From: an uncultured Sulfitobacter sp.
GTDB lineage: Bacteria > Pseudomonadota > Alphaproteobacteria > Rhodobacterales > Rhodobacteraceae
Assembly (NCBI GenBank): GCA_937928635.1
Contig: CALFWM010000055.1
Span: 1-56,976 of the forward strand
DNA length: 56,976 bases
Reading direction: 5' to 3'
The notes below the pieces were generated by a model. It worked only from the letters and a program-made list of their open reading frames with translations. It made no database searches and was not told where the DNA came from. Made by a program: the position numbers and the translations under genes. Below, piece by piece: positions 1-8,700 of this stretch (position 1 is its first letter; each line of letters opens with the position of its first letter).

Positions 1-2
1 AT

Positions 3-88
3 TGGTGCCCAGGAGAGGACTCGAACCTCCACACCGTTGCCAGTACTAGCACCTGAAGCTAGCGCGTCTACCATTCCGCCACCTGGGC
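3..88 (-). tRNA. tRNA-Leu, anticodon CAG
   Basis: Read on the minus strand, the sequence folds as a class II tRNA. The 7-bp acceptor stem is GCCCAGG (82-88) paired with CCTGGGC (7-13), followed by discriminator A and an encoded CCA (3-6). The anticodon stem CTAGC/GCTAG encloses the loop TTCAGGT, giving anticodon CAG, which reads the leucine codon CUG. A long variable arm and a GGTTCGAGTCC T-arm are present, as expected for tRNA-Leu. The 86-nt length fits. CTG is the dominant leucine codon in this DNA, so this should be a major isoacceptor. Confidence 0.96.
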
Positions 89-261
89 AGGTCACGTGAG
101 GGGGCAATTACGCATGCAAAGCACTGCTGTCAATTGCAAATCAGTTGAATTGCACATGAATTCCGCCGGTATGCGCCCGAGGGACACCAATTGCGGCTTG
201 TCCGACGCAAGCGGGGCAGGTACATCAGCACCCAACCACTTATTTTGCGCAAGGATACCCC

Positions 262-1248
262 ATGTCTCAGCTGGTGACGATCTATGGCGGCTCAGGTTTT
301 GTCGGACGCTACATTGCGCGGCGGATGGCCAAGGCCGGCTGGCGGGTGCGGGTCGCTGTGCGCCGCCCCAACGAGGCGATCTTTGTGCGCCCCTACGGCG
401 TAGTAGGGCAGGTCGAACCGGTTTTGTGCAACATACGGGATGACACCTCTGTACGGCTGGCCATGCAGGGGGCGGACGCGGTGGTGAATTGTGTTGGCAC
501 GTTCGACAAGGGCGGAAAAAACAATTTTGACGCGGTTCAGGCGGAGGGGGCAACGCGGGTTGCACGTCTGGCTGCACAAAGCGGTGTCGCGCGGATGGTG
601 CATATCTCTGCTATTGGGGCGGATGTTAACGGCGACAGCCTTTACGCCGTTTCCAAGGGCAAAGGCGAGGCTGGCGTGCTTGGCCACATGCCAGACGCAA
701 TGATCCTGCGGCCTTCGATCATCTTTGGGTCAGAGGATGCGTTTTTTAATCGCTTTGCCACGATGGCGCGCTTTGGCCCGGTTCTGCCAATTGCCGGAGG
801 CAATACCAGGTTCCAACCTGTCCATGTAGATGATGTCGCTCAGGCGGCCCAGTTGGGGATCACTGGTGCCGCTGGAGGTGGCATTTATGAGCTGGGCGGG
901 CCGGACGTTGAAACCTTCCGCGAATTGATGACCCGTATGCTGGCTGTGATCCATCGTCGGCGCCTCGTGATAAGCATGCCCAATATCATTGCCCGCATTA
1001 TGGCCTTTGGCTTTGATATGATGCAGGCCATTACCTTTGGGCTTGCCAAGAACACCATGCTGACACAGGACCAGCTGACATCACTGGCGCATGACAATGT
1101 CGTGGCAGATGATGCCATGGGATTTGAGACACTTGGGATCACACCGACCTCCATGGAAGCCGTGCTGCCAGATTACCTCTGGCGGTTCCGCCCCTCTGGT
1201 CAGTTTGATGCGATCAAGGATTCTGCTCAAAACCTGCGTCAGTCTTGA
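262..1248 (+). CDS. Complex I NDUFA9-like subunit family protein (atypical SDR)
   Basis: A 328-residue protein of the NAD-dependent epimerase/atypical short-chain dehydrogenase superfamily. It starts with a Rossmann nucleotide-binding loop, GGSGFVGRYIARR (about residues 9-21), followed by a basic stretch that would favour NADP(H). The sequence resembles the NDUFA9-like proteins of alphaproteobacteria, which are related to a 39-kDa accessory subunit of mitochondrial complex I. The later motif YAVSKGKGE is a weakened YxxxK. In this family the protein is thought to bind nucleotide structurally and support complex I, but the enzymatic activity is unproven. AAGGATA precedes the ATG. uppP begins 13 nt downstream on the same strand, so the two are probably co-transcribed. 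Confidence 0.85.
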   Translation: MSQLVTIYGGSGFVGRYIARRMAKAGWRVRVAVRRPNEAIFVRPYGVVGQVEPVLCNIRDDTSVRLAMQGADAVVNCVGTFDKGGKNNFDAVQAEGATRVARLAAQSGVARMVHISAIGADVNGDSLYAVSKGKGEAGVLGHMPDAMILRPSIIFGSEDAFFNRFATMARFGPVLPIAGGNTRFQPVHVDDVAQAAQLGITGAAGGGIYELGGPDVETFRELMTRMLAVIHRRRLVISMPNIIARIMAFGFDMMQAITFGLAKNTMLTQDQLTSLAHDNVVADDAMGFETLGITPTSMEAVLPDYLWRFRPSGQFDAIKDSAQNLRQS

Positions 1249-1261
1249 GTAGCTTGATCTG

Positions 1262-2068
1262 ATGGACCAATCGACTACTCTTGTCGCCGCCTTCCTAGGC
1301 CTGCTTGAAGGGCTGACTGAATTCATTCCCGTTTCTTCCACGGGCCATCTGTTGTTGGCGGGTCACTTTCTGGGGTTTGAAAGCGCAGGGCGCACGTTTG
1401 AGGTCGTGATCCAGCTTGGTGCGGTTTTGGCGCTGCTGGTGCTTTACTTTGGGCAGCTTTGGGCCGTGTTTCGCAACGCGCCGCACGATCCGCAGGCGCG
1501 GCGGTTTATCCTGTCGGTGCTGATTGCCTTTATGCCGGCGGTCGTGATTGGCGTGATGGCGCATGGGTTTATCAAAACGGTGCTGTTTGAAACGCCAATG
1601 CTGATCGCGGTGATGCTGATCATTGGCGGGTTTATCCTCTTGATTGCGGAACGTATCGCGCCCGAGGCCCGACATGATGACGCGATGAAGTTCCCGCTCC
1701 CGATGGCATTGAAAATTGGCTTTATTCAGTGTCTTGCGATGATCCCGGGCACATCCCGGTCTGGGGCGACCATTGTGGGGGCTTTAATGCTGGGGGCGTC
1801 GAAACGTGCCGCGGCTGAATTTTCGTTTTTCTTGTCGATGCCAACGATGGCAGGCGCATTTGCCTATGATCTTTACAAGAACCGCGATGTGCTGGATGCC
1901 TCTGCCCTTGGCGAAATTGCCATTGGTTTTGTCATGGCGTTTATATCCGCGGTTTTGGTGGTGAAATGGCTGTTGGGCTACGTCAGCAAGCACGGCTATG
2001 CCTTGTTTGGCTACTGGCGAATCATCGTCGGCGGGGTCGCCGTTGTCGCATTGATGGCGGGCTATTGA
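1262..2068 (+). CDS. uppP: Undecaprenyl-diphosphate phosphatase
   Basis: A 268-residue integral membrane phosphatase that dephosphorylates undecaprenyl diphosphate to recycle the lipid carrier for peptidoglycan and other envelope polymers. Both family signatures are visible: the Glu-rich [14 protein letters not shown] motif (residues 16-29) and [10 protein letters not shown] (about 162-171), which form the active site inside the membrane. The rest is a series of hydrophobic helices (about seven or eight). Length is normal for the BacA/UppP family. It lies 13 nt after the NDUFA9-like gene and is probably in the same transcript. It also confers basal bacitracin tolerance in other bacteria; that is family knowledge. 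Confidence 0.97.
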   Translation: MDQSTTLVAAFLGLLEGLTEFIPVSSTGHLLLAGHFLGFESAGRTFEVVIQLGAVLALLVLYFGQLWAVFRNAPHDPQARRFILSVLIAFMPAVVIGVMAHGFIKTVLFETPMLIAVMLIIGGFILLIAERIAPEARHDDAMKFPLPMALKIGFIQCLAMIPGTSRSGATIVGALMLGASKRAAAEFSFFLSMPTMAGAFAYDLYKNRDVLDASALGEIAIGFVMAFISAVLVVKWLLGYVSKHGYALFGYWRIIVGGVAVVALMAGY

Positions 2069-2129
2069 CCAGATAGGTCCGTATCGGATCTAAAATCAGA
2101 AAATTGCGGCCTGAAAACCTCCGTCACCA

Positions 2130-2143
2130 TTGGAATTTTCCAA
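2130..2143. promoter_or_regulatory. Short inverted repeat upstream of gltD
   Basis: TTGGAA-TT-TTCCAA is a perfect 6-bp inverted repeat with a 2-nt centre. It lies two bases before the TTAGGTCAGTATT motif in the 157-nt gap between uppP and gltD. Together the two are the most structured part of this gap and could be a composite operator. No regulator was identified. Confidence 0.3.
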
Positions 2144-2144
2144 T

Positions 2145-2157
2145 TTAGGTCAGTATT
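2145..2157 (+). promoter_or_regulatory. TTAGGTCAGTATT motif, copy 1 (upstream of gltD)
   Basis: A 13-bp sequence about 70 nt before the gltD start codon. The exact reverse complement recurs at 3722-3734, just before the first GFA gene. Exact recurrence in front of two transcription units of the same cluster suggests a binding site for a shared regulator, possibly of the Lrp or GntR type; that identity is inference. Confidence 0.4.
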
Positions 2158-2225
2158 ACTGCCTTTTATTCTCCCCACGCTTCTCGTATGCCAAACGCTC
2201 AGGAATTCAAACGGGGCGCGTGGAC

Positions 2226-3659
2226 ATGGCAAAGCAACCAATGCTGAAATTTGTGAGCGTTGAACGGGATATGCCCGAGAAACGGCCGCCAGACCTGCGG
2301 CGTACAGATTTTGACGAAATCTATGCCGAATATGCCGACGCAAAGGCAAAGGAGCAATCCGGCCGGTGCAGCCAATGTGGTGTGCCCTATTGCCAGTCAC
2401 ACTGCCCGCTGCACAACAACATCCCCGACTGGTTGCGCCTGACAGCCGAAGGCCGGCTGCAAGAGGCCTATGAGGTCTCTCAGGCCACAAACACCTTCCC
2501 TGAAATCTGTGGGCGCATCTGCCCTCAGGATCGTCTGTGCGAGGGAAACTGTGTAATCGAATCCTCCGGCCATGGCACCGTGACCATCGGGTCGATCGAA
2601 AAGTACCTCACTGACACGGCTTGGGAAAAGGGCTGGGTTCAGCCCATCACCGCCCGCGAGGAACGCAGTGAAAGTGTTGGGATCATCGGTGCGGGTCCCG
2701 GCGGTTTGGCCGCTGCCGATGTTCTGCGTCGTGCGGGCGTGCAGGTCACCATCTATGATCGGTATGACCGTGCAGGGGGGTTGCTGACCTACGGCATCCC
2801 CGGCTTTAAGCTGGAAAAAGACATTGTCATGCGCCGCAACGATCAATTGGCCGAGGGCGGCGTGACCTTTGAGCTGGAGTGTGACGTGGGCCGCGACATC
2901 AGCTTTGCCGACATTCGCGCCAAGCACGACGCGGTGATCATCGCCACCGGCGTTTATAAGACAAGGGAAATTCAGGCCCCCGGCGTCGGCGGATTGGGCG
3001 TGGAACGCGCAATTGACTTCCTGACCGCCAGCAACCGCAAAAGTTTTGGCGACGGTGTGCCTGAATTTGACAACGGCCGCCTGAATGCCATGGGTAAACG
3101 GGTTGTGGTGATTGGCGGCGGCGACACCGCAATGGACTGTGTACGCACGTCCATTCGGCAGGGCGCAGAAAGCGTCAAATGCCTCTATCGCCGCGACCGC
3201 GCCAACATGCCCGGCAGCCAACGCGAGGTTGCCAACGCCGAAGAAGAAGGCGTGGTATTTGAATGGCTCTGCGCGCCCAAAGGTTTTACCGGGGATCCGG
3301 TTTCGGGCGTGATGGTGCAAAAAATGCGTCTGGGCCAACCCGATGTCACCGGGCGCCAAGTCCCCGAAGTGATTGAGGGTGCTGATTACGTTGAAGACGC
3401 CGATCTGGTCATCATGGCGCTGGGGTTTGAACCCGAAGACCTGCCAACCCTCTGGAATGAACCCGACCTGCCGGTCAACCGCTGGGGCACCATCAAGGCG
3501 GACTACATCAGTGGGGCAACGGCGCTGGAAGGCGTCTATGCGGTGGGCGACATCGTGCGCGGTGCCTCGCTGGTGGTTTGGGCGATCAAGGACGGGCGCG
3601 ATTGCGCAGAGGAAATTCTCAAACGCATGGCGGCCCCCGTCACAATGGTCGCTGAGTAA
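2226..3659 (+). CDS. gltD: Glutamate synthase (NADPH) small subunit
   Basis: The 477-residue beta subunit of NADPH-glutamate synthase. It passes electrons from NADPH through FAD and Fe-S clusters to the large subunit, which makes glutamate from glutamine and 2-oxoglutarate. The N-terminal ferredoxin-like part has C48xxC51xxxxC56xxxC60 (GRCSQCGVPYCQSHCP) and a second set in CGRICPQDRLCEGNC. The FAD-binding GAGPGG loop is near residue 155 and the NADPH-binding GGGDTAMD loop near 292. The ATG at 2226 gives the usual MAKQPMLKF start; the frame stays open 96 nt further upstream but that extension does not look like GltD. gltB follows about 2 kb downstream, after four intervening genes. Confidence 0.97.
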   Translation: MAKQPMLKFVSVERDMPEKRPPDLRRTDFDEIYAEYADAKAKEQSGRCSQCGVPYCQSHCPLHNNIPDWLRLTAEGRLQEAYEVSQATNTFPEICGRICPQDRLCEGNCVIESSGHGTVTIGSIEKYLTDTAWEKGWVQPITAREERSESVGIIGAGPGGLAAADVLRRAGVQVTIYDRYDRAGGLLTYGIPGFKLEKDIVMRRNDQLAEGGVTFELECDVGRDISFADIRAKHDAVIIATGVYKTREIQAPGVGGLGVERAIDFLTASNRKSFGDGVPEFDNGRLNAMGKRVVVIGGGDTAMDCVRTSIRQGAESVKCLYRRDRANMPGSQREVANAEEEGVVFEWLCAPKGFTGDPVSGVMVQKMRLGQPDVTGRQVPEVIEGADYVEDADLVIMALGFEPEDLPTLWNEPDLPVNRWGTIKADYISGATALEGVYAVGDIVRGASLVVWAIKDGRDCAEEILKRMAAPVTMVAE

Positions 3660-3721
3660 AACTGGCCCGATCAATGGGCTGAACCAAACGAAAGCCTCAC
3701 CCCACCACGCGAAACATTAGC

Positions 3722-3734
3722 AATACTGACCTAA
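3722..3734 (-). promoter_or_regulatory. TTAGGTCAGTATT motif, copy 2 (upstream of GFA gene 1)
   Basis: An exact inverted copy of the 13-bp motif at 2145-2157, 20 nt before the ATG of the first GFA gene and immediately before its ribosome-binding site AAGGAG. It suggests that the GFA-gltB part of the cluster has its own promoter or operator under the same control as gltD. Confidence 0.4.
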
Positions 3735-3753
3735 CCCAAAAAGGAGATGAACA

Positions 3754-4203
3754 ATGTCTGAACAGCAAAACCTCTCTGGCGGGTGCCAATGTGGTGCAGT
3801 GCGGTTTGAATTGGCCCAGCGCCCTGCGGAATACGGGGCATGCCATTGCAACATGTGTCGCAAGATCGGGGGCGGCGTCGCGCTTAGCTTTATGGTGCCC
3901 GGCGATGGGCTGACCTGGACCGCACAAGACACGCTCAAGACCTACACGTCGTCGCAATGGGCCGAACGCGGCTTTTGCACCACCTGTGGTTCCAGCCTGT
4001 TTTGGCGCCTGACCGCCCCCGGCCCGATGCATGGCTTGCTCAGCGTCTCTGTCAGCGCACTCGACAACATGGACGGTATCCCGTTCAACAGCGAAGTCTA
4101 CATCGACCACAAACCTGACAGCTATGCCTTTGCCGGCGAACGCAACCGCATGACTGAAGCAGATGTGATGGCCATGGTCAGCGCGGGACAACCCAATGAA
4201 TGA
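3754..4203 (+). CDS. GFA family zinc protein (copy 1)
   Basis: A 149-residue member of the glutathione-dependent formaldehyde-activating enzyme (GFA)/CENP-V fold family. Zinc-ligand cysteines follow the family order: CxC in GGCQCGAVRF (residues 10-12), the CHCNMC cluster (about 30-35) and FCTTCGSSLFW (about 76-86). The founding Gfa enzyme was proposed to join formaldehyde and glutathione, but most relatives have no proven reaction, so the substrate is unknown. AAGGAG lies a few bases before the ATG. It overlaps the next GFA gene by 8 nt, the first of three tandem paralogues between gltD and gltB. Confidence 0.9.
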   Translation: MSEQQNLSGGCQCGAVRFELAQRPAEYGACHCNMCRKIGGGVALSFMVPGDGLTWTAQDTLKTYTSSQWAERGFCTTCGSSLFWRLTAPGPMHGLLSVSVSALDNMDGIPFNSEVYIDHKPDSYAFAGERNRMTEADVMAMVSAGQPNE

Positions 4204-4642
4204 CATTACCGGCAAATGCCTTTGCGGCAGCGTGACGATAACCGTCAGTGACCCGGTGGGGTGGCTTGGCGCCTGTCATTGCCGGATGTGCCAACGCTGG
4301 AGCGGTGGTTTGTGGGCCGGTTTTCCTGCCGACCCCGACACCGTCCGCATCACCGGACCCGTGCAAAGCTACCCGTCATCAAAGCTGGCCGACCGGGCGT
4401 TTTGCCAGACTTGCGGCACCCAATTGTGGATGCGGGACCGGTCAGACGATGCGCCCTATGATCTGATGCCCGGCATTTTTGACGGGGCACAGGACTGGCC
4501 GCTCAAAAGTGAGATTTACGTCGATCAAGCCCTGCACGCCTTTTCCCTCAGTGGCGTACACAAACGCGCGAGCAGCGCAGAGTACCGCGAGAAAAATCCA
4601 GAGGTGAACCAGATCACGGATGGGGCACGCCAGAATGACTGA
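4196..4642 (+). CDS. GFA family zinc protein (copy 2)
   Basis: A 148-residue GFA-fold protein paralogous to its neighbours. Zinc ligands are visible in GKCLCGSV (CxC, residues 8-10), GACHCRMCQRW (about 28-38) and FCQTCGTQLWM (about 74-84). Its start overlaps the end of copy 1 by 8 nt, and its stop overlaps the start of copy 3, so translation of the trio is likely coupled. Apart from the cysteine motifs the three copies have diverged strongly, which argues for separate substrates rather than recent amplification. Function is unknown beyond the family assignment. Confidence 0.9.
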   Translation: MNDITGKCLCGSVTITVSDPVGWLGACHCRMCQRWSGGLWAGFPADPDTVRITGPVQSYPSSKLADRAFCQTCGTQLWMRDRSDDAPYDLMPGIFDGAQDWPLKSEIYVDQALHAFSLSGVHKRASSAEYREKNPEVNQITDGARQND

Positions 4643-5051
4643 GATCAAAGGCCAGTGCCTCTGCGGGGCGGTCAACGTCACCGCACAAACCGATGACCCC
4701 AAACTGCGGGCCTGTCATTGCGATATGTGCCGCCAACATACCTCTGGCGCGTTTTTTTCGATCAAAACGGTCCCCGGCAGCGAAATTGTGGAAGGGCCGG
4801 TGCAGACCTATCGCTCGTCAGAATGGGCAGAGCGCGGGTTTTGCCCCACCTGCGGATCAACCCTATGGTATGGCACCGTCGCGGACAAGGCGCGCAACTT
4901 TGCCGCCGGATTGTTCCCCAACGCGGGCGGCGCACCGCTTGTAATTGAATTTTTCGCGGACCAATGCCCACAGGGCTACGCGCTGAGCGGCACACACAAA
5001 AAACTGACAGCGGACGAAACCATCGCCCTGTTCACCGGGAATGATGCCTGA
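4635..5051 (+). CDS. GFA family zinc protein (copy 3)
   Basis: A 138-residue GFA-fold protein starting MTEIKGQCLCGAV. The ATG at 4635 is preferred over an in-frame ATG at 4620 because it makes the usual short overlap with the stop of copy 2 (ATGACTGA) and matches the N-termini of its paralogues. Zinc-ligand motifs are GQCLCGAV, RACHCDMCRQH and FCPTCGSTLWY. Its TGA overlaps the ATG of the next gene (TGATG). The reaction is unknown; position inside the glutamate synthase cluster suggests a link to nitrogen or thiol metabolism, which is inference only. Confidence 0.9.
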   Translation: MTEIKGQCLCGAVNVTAQTDDPKLRACHCDMCRQHTSGAFFSIKTVPGSEIVEGPVQTYRSSEWAERGFCPTCGSTLWYGTVADKARNFAAGLFPNAGGAPLVIEFFADQCPQGYALSGTHKKLTADETIALFTGNDA

Positions 5052-5740
5052 TGCGGTTTGCTCTCCCCGTTTTGATCTTCGCCAGCGCCGCCCAGGCAGG
5101 CACATTTACGCCCCCGGAAGGCTGCACCGCGCATCTGACAGTTCAGGGGCGCGGCTGCATTGTTGCGCACTACTGGACCTGTGAGGGCAACAATGCAGGT
5201 GTGCGGTGGCACGCAGAAATGGATCAAAACGGGATCATGTACATTGGGCAAATCGACAATGAGGCGCAGTGGCTAAAGTCCTATTTTGTCCGCTCCAACG
5301 AAGAAGAAACCCTGATCGAACCCGCCAAAGACCCGGCCAATCTGACAAATCTGCTGAACAGCGGGACCGACACGTTTGAATTTACGCTCAACACCACAAC
5401 GGGGGTGCACCGCGTGGTTGGGTTTGACCGCATCATTGAGCGTAACGTCCGAATTGACGGACAGACCCTTCACCGCACCGAATACAACATTTCGACCACA
5501 AATGTGGATGGCACTGTCGTCTTTGCCGCCAATGGGAACGAGTACGTCTCGGAAACCTACCGGCGCTTTTTCTCAGGCGCAGGGACGGTCACAGAGCCCG
5601 ATGCGCCCTTTGAATACAATGAAACCCCCGTTGATTTTATCACGCGCGGGCAGCCGGGCTTTTTGTCCGATGAACCCATTTATGATTGTAACGCGATCAC
5701 CGCGCGCCACGAGACCAAGCAAAAGGACCCCCAGCCATGA
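5051..5740 (+). CDS. Secreted protein of unknown function in the glt cluster
   Basis: A 229-residue protein that I do not recognise. It begins with a short signal peptide (MRFALPVLIFASAAQAG, cleavage likely after AQA), so it is probably periplasmic. The mature part has cysteines in EGCTAHL, GRGCIVAHYWTCEG and YDCNA that could form disulfides. The hydrophilic body lacks a membrane anchor. Its start overlaps the third GFA stop by one base, and its stop overlaps the gltB start (ATGA), so it is firmly inside the operon. A periplasmic protein within a glutamate synthase operon is unusual. Confidence 0.8.
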   Translation: MRFALPVLIFASAAQAGTFTPPEGCTAHLTVQGRGCIVAHYWTCEGNNAGVRWHAEMDQNGIMYIGQIDNEAQWLKSYFVRSNEEETLIEPAKDPANLTNLLNSGTDTFEFTLNTTTGVHRVVGFDRIIERNVRIDGQTLHRTEYNISTTNVDGTVVFAANGNEYVSETYRRFFSGAGTVTEPDAPFEYNETPVDFITRGQPGFLSDEPIYDCNAITARHETKQKDPQP

Positions 5741-8700
5741 TCTATGATGAGAATTGGGCCAAAGACGAAACCGCAAAGCGGGCCTATCTGGCCGAGAACG
5801 GGCTTTATGACGAAAGCGAGGAGCATTCCTCTTGCGGGGTTGGCCTGGTGGTGAACATCGACGGGTCACGCACGCGGGCGGTGGTGGACAACGGGATTGC
5901 CGCGCTCAAGGCGATCTGGCACCGGGGTGCGGTGGATGCGGATGGCAAGACCGGGGATGGTGCAGGGATCCACGTGCAGATCCCCGTGTCGTTCTTCTAT
6001 GATCAGGTGGAGCGCACCGGCCACACCCCGCGCCGGGATGAGCTGATCGCCGTGGGTCAGGTGTTTTTGCCACGCACTGATTTTGGCGCCCAGGAAACCT
6101 GCCGCACAATTGTCGAAACCGAAGTGCTGCGCATGGGCTATTACATCTACGGCTGGCGTCACGTGCCGGTGAATGTGGATTGTCTGGGCGACAAAGCCAA
6201 TGCGACCCGGCCCGAGATTGAACAGATCCTGATCTCCAACGCCAAAGGTGTGGACGAGGAAACCTTTGAACGCGAGCTATACGTGATCCGCCGCCGTGTT
6301 GAAAAAGCGGCCAATGCGGCGCAGGTGGCCGAACTTTATATCGCGTCCATGTCGTGCCGCTCGATCATCTACAAGGGGATGATGCTAGCCGAACAGGTTG
6401 CCGAGTTTTATCCCGACTTGATGGACGAACGGTTCGTCTCTGCCTTTGCGATCTATCACCAGCGTTATTCGACAAACACCTTCCCACAATGGTGGCTGGC
6501 GCAGCCATTTCGCATGCTGGCGCACAACGGTGAAATCAATACGCTCAAGGGCAACCTGAACTGGATGAAATCGCACGAAATCCGCATGGCCTCGTCTGCT
6601 TTTGGGGATATGGCCGAAGACATCAAACCGATTGTCGCCTCAGGATCATCCGATTCTGCCGCATTAGACTCTGTTTTTGAGGTTTTGGTTCGCGCTGGCC
6701 GCTCCGCCCCCATGGCCAAAACCATGTTGGTCCCTGAAAGCTGGTCCAAACAGGCCGTCGAACTGCCACAGGACTGGCGCGACATGTATTCCTACTGCAA
6801 CTCCGTGATGGAACCCTGGGATGGCCCTGCCGCGCTGGCAATGACCGATGGGCGCTGGGTTTGCGCCGGGCTTGACCGCAACGGATTGCGCCCAATGCGC
6901 TACGTGGTCACATCGAATGGCATGCTGATCGCCGGGTCCGAGACCGGGATGGTCCCGCTGGACGAAGCAAACGTCGTGCAAAAAGGCGCGCTGGGGCCAG
7001 GACAGATGATTGGTGTCCATATGGGCAAGGGCCAGCTTTTCAAAGATGAAGAGCTGAAAGACAAGATGTCTGCCGCCCTGCCTTTTGGGGAATGGGTCGG
7101 CAAGATTGTTGAACTGGACGACGCGTTGAGTGTTGTCGAAGAGTCTCCCCTGTTTGAAGGGGCCGAGCTACGCCACCGTCAGGTGGCCGCCGGTTATTCG
7201 ATTGAGGAGCTGGAGCAAATCCTCGCGCCCATGGCCGAGGACGGCAAAGAAACACTGGCGAGCATGGGGGATGACACGCCCTCTGCAGTCTTGTCAGGCA
7301 AATATCGCCCGTTGAGCCACTTCTTCCGCCAGAACTTTAGCCAGGTCACCAACCCACCCATCGACTCCTTGCGAGAATACCGGGTGATGAGCCTGAAGAC
7401 ACGCTTTGGTAACCTGAAAAATGTTTTGGATGAAGACAGCAGCCAGACCGAGATTTTGGTGCTCGACAGCCCCTTTGTGGGCAATGCACAGTTTGATGCG
7501 CTGCTGACCCACTTCAATGCTGATCTGGCCACCATTGACTGTACGTTTGAGCCGGGCGACGGGAACCTGAACGCTGGCCTCGCCCGTATCCGGGCAGAGG
7601 CCGAGGACGCTGTACGCTCAGGTGCCGGTCATATCGTGCTGACCGACCAGCACAGCAGTGCCGAACGTGTTGCGATGCCGATGATTTTGGCGACCTCTGC
7701 CGTGCACAGCCATCTGACCGGGAACGGGTTGCGCACCTTTACCTCGCTCAACGTGCGCTCTGCCGAATGTGTGGACCCGCATTACTTTGCCGTCCTGATT
7801 GGCTGTGGTGCGACCGTGGTCAACGCCTATCTGGCAGAGGATTCACTGGCAGATAGGATCGACCGTGGTTTGCTGGATGTGTCTCTAACACGGGCAACAG
7901 AGCGGTATCGCGAGGCGATTGATCAGGGTCTGCTCAAGATCATGGCAAAGATGGGCATCTCGGTTGTGTCCTCCTATCGCGGTGGTCTGAATTTTGAGGC
8001 AGTGGGTCTGTCCCGCGCCATGTGTGCGGAGTATTTCCCCGGCATGACCAGCCGCATTTCCGGCATTGGTGTCACCGGCATTCAGCGCAAAGCCGAAGAG
8101 GTGCACGCCCAGGGTTGGCGCAGCGATGGTGTTGTGCTGCCGATTGGTGGTTTCTACAAATCGCGAAAATCCGGCGAGACCCACGCATGGGAGGCGTCCT
8201 CCATGCATATGCTGCAAACGGCCTGTAACAGAGCCTCATATGCGATGTGGAAGCAGTATTCCCAAAAAATGCAAAGCAACCCGCCGATTCATCTGCGCGA
8301 CCTTTTGGACATCAAACCGCTTGGTCCCGAAATCGGGTTGGAAGAGGTTGAAAGCATCACCTCCATCCGCAAACGGTTTGTCACCCCGGGCATGTCGCTG
8401 GGCGCGCTAAGCCCTGAGGCACACAAGACGCTGAACGTGGCGATGAACCGGATTGGCGCAAAGTCTGACAGTGGCGAGGGTGGCGAAGATCCGGCACATT
8501 TTGTGCCCGAACCCAACGGCGATAACCCGTCGGCCAAAATCAAACAGGTGGCTTCGGGTCGCTTTGGTGTCACAGCCGAATACCTGAACCAATGTGAAGA
8601 GTTGGAGATCAAAGTCGCCCAAGGGGCCAAGCCGGGTGAAGGCGGTCAACTGCCCGGGATGAAGGTCACAGACCTGATCGCACGGCTGCGCCATTCGACC

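Noticed and set aside
2397..3674. A 425-codon open frame on the minus strand across gltD
   Set aside because: It is antisense to a clear gltD, has composition typical of shadow frames in GC-rich DNA (His/Gly/Asp-rich without domains) and shows no motif.
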